This document shows positions 42,423-50,900 of a stretch of DNA of 64,000 bases, piece by piece. Each line of letters begins with the position of its first letter. Position 1 is the stretch's first letter. This stretch comes from Paractinoplanes tereljensis (GTDB taxonomy: Bacteria > Actinomycetota > Actinomycetes > Mycobacteriales > Micromonosporaceae). Made by a program: the position numbers and the translations under genes. Location: NCBI RefSeq assembly GCF_016862435.1, contig NZ_BOMY01000035.1:62001-126000 (forward strand), in the 5' to 3' direction. The notes beneath the pieces are model-generated. The model did not search any database, was not told the DNA's origin, and worked only from the letters and a program-made list of their open reading frames with translations.

Positions 42423-44172
42423 GGTAACCGACCAACCATCCGAAGTGGAGCGATTGCCCGGGTCCCGGCTGCTGCTCTACGGCTGCGCCGCGGCCGTAGT
42501 TCTCGCCGTGCTGGCGCCGCTGGCCCGCGCCGGGTATGTCCTCCGCTACGACATGGTCTTCGTGCCTCGCCAGCCGCTGAGCTGGGACCTTTTCGTCCCG
42601 TCCGGCGCACTGCCCCGCGCCGTGCCGCAGGACGCCCTGGTGAGCCTGTCCGCCCTGATCATGCCGGGCTGGCTGGCCCAGCGAATCGCGCTGGCCGGCC
42701 TGCTCGCGGCGGCGGCGATCGGCGCCGGCCGGCTGGTCCCGGCCCGGCGGGACCTCACCCGGGTGGTCGCCGCGATCGGCTACGCCTGGACGCCGTTCCT
42801 CGCCGAACGCCTGCTGATCGGCCAGTGGGGCCTGCTCGTCTGCTACGCCGCGATGCCTTGGCTGGTCCGGGCGGCGCGCGACGTCCGCCTGGGCCGCCCG
42901 GGCGCGGGCGCCCGAGTGGTGCTGGCCGCCGCCTGCGCCGCCATCACCCCAACCGGCGGCCTGATCGCGCTGGCAACGACACTCGCCCTGGCCAGACCGC
43001 CCGGCCGTTCCGAAACGGCCCAGCCAACCAGAACAGCCGAGCCAACCGGAACGGCCGAGCGAACCGGAACGGCTGGGCTTCGTTGGCGAGGTCGTGGGCT
43101 TGGTTTGGTGCTTGCGGTTGTTGCGCTCAACGCGCCCTGGCTCGTGGCCGCGGCCATCGCCACCAGCCCGCTGGTGTCCGACTCGCGGGCGGTTGCCGCA
43201 TTCGCGGCACGCGCTGAGAACTGGGGTGGCGCGCTGGTCGCGCTGGCGGGGACGGGCGGCATCTGGAACGCCGACGCCGTGCCGGGGAGTCGCGCCGCGC
43301 CGCTCGTTCCGCTGATCACGATCGGGCTGCTCGCCGCCGCGGCGTTCGGTTTCGGACGGCTGCGCCAACGATGGCCGGATGGGACCGCTACCCGGCTGGC
43401 CTGGCTTGCTGGGGGCGGTCTGCTGCTGGGTGCGGCCGGGGCGCTGCCGGGCACCTCCGACGTGCTGCGCACGGCCGTTGACCTGCTGCCGGGGGCCGGG
43501 TTGTTCCGGGACGGGCAGAAGTTTCTCATCCCGTACGCCCTCGGCCTGGTCCTTTGTATTTCTTTGGGGGTTGAGCGGATTGCCGCAAGGCTGCCGGGCG
43601 GGCGGCTCGTGCTTGTCGGCTTTGCGCTGCTTCCGGTGGTGACGCTGCCCGATCTGGCCTGGGGTGCGGGTGGGAAGCTGCGGCCGGTCGCCTATCCGGC
43701 CGAGTGGGCGGCCGTCGCGAAGACGGTGGCTGCCGAACCCGGACCGGTGCTCTCGCTGCCGATGTCCGCCTATCGGGTCTATTCGTGGAATCCGGGGGCG
43801 GCCGTCTACGACCCGGCCGGGCGCTACCTGGCATCGCCGGTGGTGGCCGACGATCGGCTGGCGGTGGATCTGCGGCCGGAGGCCCTGGTGATCCGGGGTG
43901 AGAGCGAGGCGGCGGCCGCGGTGCGGGAACGCCTGGCCGCGGGCGGGCCGGCCGCCGACAGCACGATCCGATGGGTTCTCGTCCAGGGCGGCAACCAGCC
44001 GGCCGGGCTGACCGAGGTCTATCGGGGAACGGAACTCACGCTCTATCGCAACCCGGGATATCGCGCGCAGGAAAGAAATCCATCAACCGGGCTGGCCGGC
44101 TATCTGCTGGCCGGTTCGGTTGTCGCCGTTGCCGGATGGCGGCGGGCCACGACGAGGAGGAGACAACGATGA
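42421..44172 (+). CDS. Polytopic membrane protein, possible GT-C-type glycosyltransferase
   Basis: A 583-residue protein with about 10-12 hydrophobic helices. An acidic first loop follows helix 1 (GYVLRYDMVFVPRQPLSWD), a layout seen in GT-C polyprenyl-phosphate-sugar transferases. A soluble C-terminal part (from about 430, YPAEWAAVAKTV) resembles the extracytoplasmic domains of such proteins. Family cannot be fixed by eye. ATG 42421 lies on top of the opposite gene's start; a frame open far upstream is shadow sequence. It overlaps the small DUF2613-like gene by 4 nt. The AftD neighbourhood supports envelope glycan work. Confidence 0.65.
   Translation: MVTDQPSEVERLPGSRLLLYGCAAAVVLAVLAPLARAGYVLRYDMVFVPRQPLSWDLFVPSGALPRAVPQDALVSLSALIMPGWLAQRIALAGLLAAAAIGAGRLVPARRDLTRVVAAIGYAWTPFLAERLLIGQWGLLVCYAAMPWLVRAARDVRLGRPGAGARVVLAAACAAITPTGGLIALATTLALARPPGRSETAQPTRTAEPTGTAERTGTAGLRWRGRGLGLVLAVVALNAPWLVAAAIATSPLVSDSRAVAAFAARAENWGGALVALAGTGGIWNADAVPGSRAAPLVPLITIGLLAAAAFGFGRLRQRWPDGTATRLAWLAGGGLLLGAAGALPGTSDVLRTAVDLLPGAGLFRDGQKFLIPYALGLVLCISLGVERIAARLPGGRLVLVGFALLPVVTLPDLAWGAGGKLRPVAYPAEWAAVAKTVAAEPGPVLSLPMSAYRVYSWNPGAAVYDPAGRYLASPVVADDRLAVDLRPEALVIRGESEAAAAVRERLAAGGPAADSTIRWVLVQGGNQPAGLTEVYRGTELTLYRNPGYRAQERNPSTGLAGYLLAGSVVAVAGWRRATTRRRQR
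43015..43068. repeat. 18-bp in-frame tandem repeat in the GT-C-like gene
   Basis: Three units (43015-43032, 43033-43050, 43051-43068) of the type acggccgagccaaccgga encode TAxPTG-like hexapeptides in a cytoplasmic or external loop. Confidence 0.75.
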
Positions 44173-44372
44173 CCACTTTCAAAACCCTGATCGTCGGCGC
44201 CGCGGTGGGTGCGCTGCTCGCCGTCGCCGGTGTCGCGGCCGCGATGGCCGTGCTCAATCCGACCGCCGGTGACGTGGCGACCGAGATGGCAAACCAGGCC
44301 AATGCCGGGGGTACGGGCGGGAAAGCGGCCGCCGACCCGAACGAGCCGCCGAACTTCTACGGCGCTCGCTGA
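44169..44372 (+). CDS. Small membrane protein, DUF2613-like
   Basis: A 67-residue peptide with one N-terminal transmembrane segment (about residues 5-29, TLIVGAAVGALLAVAGVAAAMAV) and a short polar tail ending YGAR. Both the size and the terminal YGxR resemble DUF2613 proteins such as Rv0236A, which sits beside aftD in M. tuberculosis. ATG overlaps the upstream stop and GGAGGAGA lies just before it. The 3' end overlaps the GT4 gene by 16 nt. It may stabilise or localise the neighbouring glycosyltransferase. Confidence 0.75.
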   Translation: MTTFKTLIVGAAVGALLAVAGVAAAMAVLNPTAGDVATEMANQANAGGTGGKAAADPNEPPNFYGAR

Positions 44373-45484
44373 GCGGCTTCGTCGACCAGGGCCGCCATCC
44401 GTTCGCCGGCGGCGGCCCAGGTGAAGCTTTCGGCGTACGCCCGTGCCGCCGTACCCATCTGGTGCCTTGTCTTCTCGTCGGTGAGCAACCACCGGATCTT
44501 CGCGACGAAGTCGCCGGGGTCGTCGGCGAGGAGGCCGGTTTCGCCGTCGCGGATCGCGTCGCACACCCCGCCCGCACTGCGGAACGCCACCGCCGGAGTG
44601 CCGTGCGCGGCCGCCTCCATGATGGTCAACCCCCAGCCCTCCTTGAGCGAGGGGACCAGGACCACCCATCCTAGGCTCAGCAACTCATGCTTGCGCTGCT
44701 CGCTGACGTAACCGGCGAAGTCGGTGCGGTCGGCCACGCCGAGCCGGGCGGCGTACTCCCGCAGCCTCGGCTCCCAGTAGCCGCGCCCGGCGATGACCAG
44801 CCTGGCCTCGGGCAACGCGGCGAGCGCATCCAGTGCGTGCTCGACTCGCTTGTGCGGCATCAAACGACCAAGAACAACCAGGCTTGGGTACGCGGACCGC
44901 AGTGCCGAAGCGCACCCAGGACCGACCAGTGCGTTGTGCACCAGCGTGATCCTGGTCCTGGGGATGCCGAGCTCCGCCAGTTCGTCGCGGGTGGCCGTGG
45001 ACACCGTGACGTAGCGGCAGCGCCGGTAGACACGCGGGCCGACCCGCGATTCCAGCCACCACCCGAACCGTGCCTTCAGGCCGCCGAACACCACCGGCCA
45101 CTGCTCCCGGTGCACGTGGTGGATCACCACGACGGTCGGGCATCGTGCGTAGAGCGGGGACAGGAACGGCACGCCGTTGCAGACGTCCACGATCAGGTCG
45201 GGGCGACCGCGCGCGCCGGGCGCCAGCCGACCCAGGTGGCAGCGGCCGGCCAGGTAGCTGAGCGCGGCCCGCAGGTAGACCGTGTGCCGCCCACCGCGCC
45301 GCAGCACGTGGACATCGGTGGGCAGCACCTGCTCGGCCGGCGCTCCGGCGTGTTTCGCGCACAGCAGCGTCACCCGGTGGCCGCGCGCTACCAGTTCGGC
45401 CGCTATCCGCTCGGTGTAGACCTCGGAGCCGCCGCTCTCCGGGTTGCGGGTGTCCCGCCAGTTGAGGAACAGGATGTGCGGCAC
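44357..45484 (-). CDS. Family 4 glycosyltransferase
   Basis: A 375-residue GT-B enzyme. The N-terminal domain has NWRDTRNPESGGSEVYTERIA. The C-terminal domain has VVLGRLMPHKRVEHALDAL and the nucleotide-sugar site VPSLKEGWGLTIMEAAAHGTPAVAF (about 275-300) with the E-x7-E pair of GT4. It resembles the GT4 gene near Rv0225 in the mycobacterial Rv0225-Rv0236 envelope region. It follows the DUF3068 gene by 14 nt on the same strand, so both probably share the KstR-type box upstream. The sugar is unknown; a mannosyl- or glucosyl-transfer to an envelope lipid is plausible. Confidence 0.85.
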   Translation of the reverse strand: MPHILFLNWRDTRNPESGGSEVYTERIAAELVARGHRVTLLCAKHAGAPAEQVLPTDVHVLRRGGRHTVYLRAALSYLAGRCHLGRLAPGARGRPDLIVDVCNGVPFLSPLYARCPTVVVIHHVHREQWPVVFGGLKARFGWWLESRVGPRVYRRCRYVTVSTATRDELAELGIPRTRITLVHNALVGPGCASALRSAYPSLVVLGRLMPHKRVEHALDALAALPEARLVIAGRGYWEPRLREYAARLGVADRTDFAGYVSEQRKHELLSLGWVVLVPSLKEGWGLTIMEAAAHGTPAVAFRSAGGVCDAIRDGETGLLADDPGDFVAKIRWLLTDEKTRHQMGTAARAYAESFTWAAAGERMAALVDEAAQRAP

Positions 45485-45498
45485 GGCGACGGTGGTGG

Positions 45499-46548
45499 TC
45501 AGCCCTGCGGCACGGCTTCGGTTTCCGGGGCGCGATGCGCGGCGGGCGGCGCTCCCGGTCTCGCGGCCCGGCGGGTGACCAGCAGGCCGGCGACGGCGGC
45601 CAGGATCCCGGCGACGAACAGGATGATCGGCAGGGTGCGGCCGTACAGCAGGAGTTGGTTTCGGCCGTCCTTGGTCTGGCCGATGACGGCGTCGGCGGTG
45701 GCCTTGTCGTACTGGAAGCTGGCGTCGAGGATCGTGATCGGGGCGGCGCCGGCCGGCACGAGCTCACGGTGCTGCTGCTCGCGGTAGGCCACGATGGCCC
45801 CGGTCGACGGCTCGACCCAGAGGGTGCGAGCGGCCTGGTAGTTCATCGTCGCCGATTTCGCCTCGGGCGCGAGCATCCCGGTCAGGCCGGTCAGCGTCTC
45901 CGCGTCGACCTCGAGGTCCTGCTGGGGCACGTTCTGCTGGAACACGTACGTCTTGAGGCCGGCGACCGTCTCGGTGCCGGTGTACTTCATCGGCAGCGAC
46001 TTCTCCAGGGTGCCGTCGAAGTACTGGTAGGTCTTCTTCTCGGTGCCGAACGGGAAGAGATAGAGCTGCCCGGTGTACGAGATGTTGCCCGGCTCGCAGA
46101 CGCTGGTGTCCGGCTTGTCGATTTTGACGTCGTTGTAGCACTGGCCCTTCCACGCGACCGCGGCGCCGGACTTCCGGTCGAGCGCGATGCGGCCCTCGGA
46201 CCGGTTGATCGGCACGTTCTGGTCGACCCAGTCGGTAGCCTGATACACGTTCCAGATCAGGGTCTTTCCGTCGAGGCTGCCGGTCAGGTCGGCGGCGGCC
46301 TTGAAGTCTGGTTTGATGCCGGTTGTGTTGCGCAGCGTGCCCTGCTCGACGCCGACCTCGGGGGTGCCGTTGGGCAGCAGGCGCGCGCTGACAAAGGTGG
46401 CACCAGGTGCGGTTACCACAACATCGGGTGGCTTCAAATCGAACGGATATTGTTTCAGCCCCGGGACTATCAGCCATGCGAGAGCCGCCGCGGCGACGAC
46501 GCACAGCAGCCCGAGACCGAAGAGCATCGCACCGGCAAACCGCCGCAT
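45499..46548 (-). CDS. DUF3068 (PorA-like) membrane-anchored protein
   Basis: A 349-residue protein with an N-terminal membrane anchor (about 5-24, AGAMLFGLGLLCVVAAAALAW region), a large extracytoplasmic domain, and a C-terminal membrane helix (about 300-322, LLLYGRTLPIILFVAGILAA). The pattern matches DUF3068 proteins such as Rv0227c. ATG 46548 is chosen because AGGAGGT lies at 46555-46561; an open frame to 46644 would cross the operator. It leads the DUF3068-GT4 pair and is divergent from the acyltransferase gene, as Rv0227c is from Rv0228. Confidence 0.85.
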   Translation of the reverse strand: MRRFAGAMLFGLGLLCVVAAAALAWLIVPGLKQYPFDLKPPDVVVTAPGATFVSARLLPNGTPEVGVEQGTLRNTTGIKPDFKAAADLTGSLDGKTLIWNVYQATDWVDQNVPINRSEGRIALDRKSGAAVAWKGQCYNDVKIDKPDTSVCEPGNISYTGQLYLFPFGTEKKTYQYFDGTLEKSLPMKYTGTETVAGLKTYVFQQNVPQQDLEVDAETLTGLTGMLAPEAKSATMNYQAARTLWVEPSTGAIVAYREQQHRELVPAGAAPITILDASFQYDKATADAVIGQTKDGRNQLLLYGRTLPIILFVAGILAAVAGLLVTRRAARPGAPPAAHRAPETEAVPQG

Positions 46549-46567
46549 GAGTGCACCTCCTCTGAGG

Positions 46568-46581
46568 TAGAACTTGTTACA
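46568..46581. promoter_or_regulatory. KstR-like operator between DUF3068 and acyltransferase genes
   Basis: TAGAACTTGTTACA matches 10 of 12 defined KstR positions, with a perfect left half and GTT core. It lies 19 nt before the DUF3068 start and 41 nt before the acyltransferase start, in the same geometry as the other boxes. Confidence 0.6.
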
Positions 46582-46622
46582 ATCTACTGCCGCGTAACCG
46601 CCAGCGAAAGCCTGGGGGAACG

Positions 46623-47993
46623 ATGTCTTTCGAAGTAACCGCACCGCCGCGCCTACCGGCCCTCGACGCGCTCCGCGCCCTGGGTGCCGCCGCCGTGACC
46701 GGTGTCCACGTCGGAATCGCCACCGGCTGGGGCACCGGTCAGTGGGGTGGCCTGGTCGCCCGGCTCGACGTCGGCGTCACGATCTTCTTCGTGCTCTCCG
46801 GGTTCCTGCTGTTCCGGCCGTTCGCCTGGGCGGTCGCGCACGGCGCCGGCCGGCCCCGAGCCGGCGGCTACCTGTGGCGGCGCGCCCTGCGCATCCTGCC
46901 GGCGTACTGGTTGACGGTCGCGGTCTGCCTGCTGGTGCTGCCCGGCAACGCCGACACGCCCCGGGGCGACTGGCTGCGCTATGCGACGTTCACCCAGTTC
47001 TACGAGCACGGGCACTACCACGACGCGCTCGGGCACACCTGGAGCCTGACCGTCGAGGCCGTCTTCTATCTACTGTTGCCGCTGTTCGCGGTGCTGGCCC
47101 TGGGCTCGGTCTGGCGACCGCGGCGCACGGTGGTGCTGCTCTGCGCGGGCGCGGTGGTGTTCACCGGTGGCTGGGTGGCCGCGATGGCCGCCGGGCTCCT
47201 CGACATGGGGTTGCACACCATGTGGTTCCCGGCGTTCGCGGCCTGGTTCGCCGGCGGGATGGTGCTGGCCACCGTGCACGTCTCGGTGTCCATCGGCGGG
47301 CGTTCCGTGCTCACCTCGCTCGCCGCGGCCCCGCTGACCTGCTGGGCCCTCGCGGCCGGCCTGTTCGTCGTCGCCTCGACGCCGCTGACCGGCCCGCGCG
47401 ACCTCAGCGAGCCGGCGCCGGCCGCGTTCGGGGCCAAGATGGTGCTGTTCCTGGCGGTTTCGGTGGCGATCGTGCTGCCGGTCGCGTTCGCCGGTCCCGG
47501 GCGGCTCCGGACCGCTTTCTCGAGCCCGGTCGCGCGCTGGCTGGGCACGGTCTCCTACGGCCTGTTCCTGTGGCATCCGATGGTGCTGGTCCTGGTGCAC
47601 CCCAACATCACCGCACCGACCGTCGCCGACGCCTTCCGCACCTACGTCATCGTGGTCGGCGCCGCGTTGATCCTGGCCACCCTGAGCTGGTACGGCCTGG
47701 AACAGCCCCTGCAGCAGCTGGGCCGCCACTGGTTCAATCAGCCCCGCTCCGCAGCCGCCCGCCCCGAGCCACTCCCGCCCTCGCCGGCCGAGCCGACCCC
47801 GGCCGTCGCCGGATCGGCGGAATTGGGCGCTTCAGAAGTTGCAACGGTCCGGGCGGCAAAGGCCGAAGCGGGAGTCGTCGGGGTCGCGCCGGTCTCGGCT
47901 GCGACGTCCGATGTGGATGGTGCGCCGGTGCCTCGGGCCAACGGCAGCGTGCCCAGCCAGAGCGCGGCGAGTGCGGCCACCCCCGCCAGCTGA
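46623..47993 (+). CDS. Acyltransferase 3 (OafA-type) membrane protein, Rv0228-like
   Basis: A 456-residue integral membrane O-acyltransferase. It begins with PALDALRALGAAAVTGVHVGIA, the typical first helix with catalytic-type histidine, then VTIFFVLSGFLLFRPFAW, YLWRRALRILPAYWLTV and FLWHPMVLVLVHP near the end of the ten-helix core (about residue 370). The remaining ~85 residues are Ala/Val-rich low complexity and lie antisense to the end of the AftD gene. It is probably involved in acylating a cell-envelope glycolipid. Divergent from DUF3068 across a KstR-like box. Confidence 0.82.
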   Translation: MSFEVTAPPRLPALDALRALGAAAVTGVHVGIATGWGTGQWGGLVARLDVGVTIFFVLSGFLLFRPFAWAVAHGAGRPRAGGYLWRRALRILPAYWLTVAVCLLVLPGNADTPRGDWLRYATFTQFYEHGHYHDALGHTWSLTVEAVFYLLLPLFAVLALGSVWRPRRTVVLLCAGAVVFTGGWVAAMAAGLLDMGLHTMWFPAFAAWFAGGMVLATVHVSVSIGGRSVLTSLAAAPLTCWALAAGLFVVASTPLTGPRDLSEPAPAAFGAKMVLFLAVSVAIVLPVAFAGPGRLRTAFSSPVARWLGTVSYGLFLWHPMVLVLVHPNITAPTVADAFRTYVIVVGAALILATLSWYGLEQPLQQLGRHWFNQPRSAAARPEPLPPSPAEPTPAVAGSAELGASEVATVRAAKAEAGVVGVAPVSAATSDVDGAPVPRANGSVPSQSAASAATPAS

Positions 47994-50900
47994 GGTCCCG
48001 GCGCCGAGTGCGGGAAGGGCGCCCGCAGCGACAGAAGGCAGGCGAACGCGAAAAGGGCAACCGGCGCCCACCGCTCGACGAGCAGCACGGCCCGCAGGAA
48101 CGCGCGCTGCTGCATGACGGGCGCGGCGCGGGCAACCGCCGAAAGCACCACCACCGCGAGGATCCCGAACAGGGCCACGGCCGCCGCGGCGTAACCACCG
48201 GCAACCACCAAGAAAAGCCCACCCAAGAGAACAAGCGGAATGTCGCGGCGGCGCGACGGGACAACCCTCTCCTCGTCGCCCAGCGCGACGCTCTCCCCGC
48301 CGGCTGGAGCAGCACGCCGTCGGCGGAAGGGCAGTGCGGCCAGCAGGACCGCAAGGGCGAGCACGGCGCCGCCGATCAGACCCACGCGATAGATCCGATC
48401 CGGGGCGAACGAGATGGTCACCGCGCCGGACGCACCGGCCGGCACGATCCAGGCCTGCTGCCAACCGTCGACCACCAGCGGTTGCAGCGTCCGCCCGTCG
48501 ATCCGGGCCTGCCAACCGGCATTGGTGTTCTCCCGCAGCACCAGGACCCGCGCCGAACCCCACGGCGCCAGCGTGACCCGCCGCGCGTCCGGGTCCCAGC
48601 GATCGATGTTCAGCACGCTGTCCACCGGCGTCGCGGCCGTCCCGCCCGAGGCAGGCAGCAGCACCAGCCGGGTCGGCTCGGCGGCGGCGCTGCCGGTGGC
48701 CACGACGCGCAGCGAACCGGCCGGGCGCAGCCGGTCGGTCCCGCACAGTCGCATCGGGAGTTCCCGGCGTTCGAGCAGGTCGGACACGGTAGCGGTGAAC
48801 GACGTCCGGATCTTGCGGCCGCCGATGTCCAGGGTCGGGCCGCTGCCGCACGGCAGCCGGACCACGGTGCCCGCTCCCCCGGCCGGACCGGACTGACCAC
48901 GGGAGGATTCCACGGTGATCTCGCCGACCCCGATCGGAAGGCGTTCGAAGCGATTCCCGTACGGGTCGAAGGACGCCACGTCGGGCGCACCCCCGAACAG
49001 GATCGTCAGGTCGTCGGTACGCACCGGCGGGTCCAGGGTGACCCAGCCGTCGGCGCCCACGCTGCTGGAGCGCGAGCCGGAGTCGGACTGCACCGTGACC
49101 GCCCACGGAGCGGCCGCGGCGGCCCGGAGAGGCAGAGTGATGCGCAGGCGGGAGACCGTGCGTGGAGACGCCCAGTCGAGGCGCAGCCACGGTGTGCGGT
49201 CCTCCTCACCGGCGTACCAGACCGAGTCCGGGTTTCCGTCGACCACCACCCCGGCCCGGGCGGCGGGATCGGCGACCCCGGTCGAGGAGGCAGTCACCCA
49301 CGGTGTGTCCGGCCCGGCGATCGCCCGGTCGAGGGCGCCATCGACGGCCGGTCCGGCCCGCGGCCGCGCCCACAGCCGGACGGCGTAATCGCCGGGCAAC
49401 GACCAGGGCACCATCCGATCAAGGACGGCGCCGTCCTCCGATCCGCGCGCCGCCGCAGCGGCGCAATAGGCCACGTCAAGAAAGAAACAGGAGGGTACGG
49501 ACGGAGCCGCGCTCAACAGCACGGTGGGCGCCGGCGCCCGGTTCGACATCGCGACCGGGGTGAGCGCACCTCGGGTGGAGCCGGGCAGGACGAGGGTGCG
49601 CTGCGCCGTGACGCCCGGTAGGGCGAGCTCGGCGATGCCGACGCCGCCGTACCCGACCCGCACACTCCACACCGCCGCTATCTCCACGGTGACCGAGCTG
49701 ACCGCGAACCATCCGTCGAGCGGCACGGTCACCGTCCCGTCGCCGACCAGTACCTCGTGCCGCTCGTTGCCGGCCCGCACCACGATCCGGGTCGGGATGG
49801 CGTCGGCCCCGCGGTCGAAGGTGAGCCGCACCTGGCTGATCCGGCGCGGCTGGTCGAGGGTGACGGTGAGCCACTGCCCCACCGCGAACGTGCCGGGCGC
49901 CGACCGCCAGGTGGTCGCCGGGTCGCCGTCGATCGCCGCGTACGGAAGGTGTTCCGGCCGGTTGCCGCTGAGCACCAGCGGCTGACTGTACGAGCTGGAC
50001 GCCGTCACCCCCTGGACCCCGAGGTAGCGGGCGACGGTCTGCCAGCGGGTCCCGTCGGTGGCGGTGTAGTCGTGCGCAGGCTGGGCCAGCCGCCACGGCT
50101 CACCGGCGGTCATGGTGGCCGACGCGTTGTCCCGGGCCTGCCCGAAGGCGACCTCCCGGCGGCGCTGCCCGTCGGTGACGACCGTCCCGCCGGTGGTCAG
50201 TCCGGCCGGTTGGTCGGCGGCGAGCACGGTGGGCGCCGCGCTCAGCTGCCCCGCGTCGGCCAGTTCGAGCAGCGATTCCGGCCCGCCGGCCACGGTCCGT
50301 ACGTCCCCGAGGTCGTAGGCACCCACCGGCGCGGCGGCGCCCGTCACCTCGTACACCTGGAGGGCCGGAACCGGAACGTCCAGGCCGCGGTCCACATGGA
50401 AACCGGCGGCTTGGCCGCCGACCGACGGCCCGAAGGTGGCGACGGGCCGCAGCCCCGGCGAGCCGGCCAGCGCAGCCCGAACCGTGACCTGCCGCAGCGA
50501 GTCGGTGCGCCCCGTGTCCAGGTCGGCCCGCACCAGCAGATATCGCACGCCGGAGCGGGACAGCAGAGCGGCCAGGCCCGGTGCGCCCTGCCCACCGGCG
50601 AGCACGGACTCGACGGTGTCGAGCAGCCGCACGGTGGCCGGCGGCACCAGCGGGTTGGAGTTGCGCACGGCCCACCCGGTGCTCAGCAGCGGCTGAACCA
50701 TCTCGTCGCCGGGCGCGCCCCACAGATAGCTCGGAAAGCGCGCCCCCGGCACGACGAGCGTCCGCCCAGCGCCGGCGTGCACATCAAGCCAGGCCGCCGC
50801 CGTCCGCCAATAGGCCGGCACTTCGGAGAACTTGCCCGCCCCCGGAAGCCCGCCGGACAGCGCAGGCCCGGCCGCAACCACCAGCGCGACCCCCGCCGCA

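Noticed and set aside
46742..49621. 959-residue plus-strand frame across acyltransferase and aftD
   Set aside because: It runs out of frame through one gene and antisense through another, with no recognisable domain.
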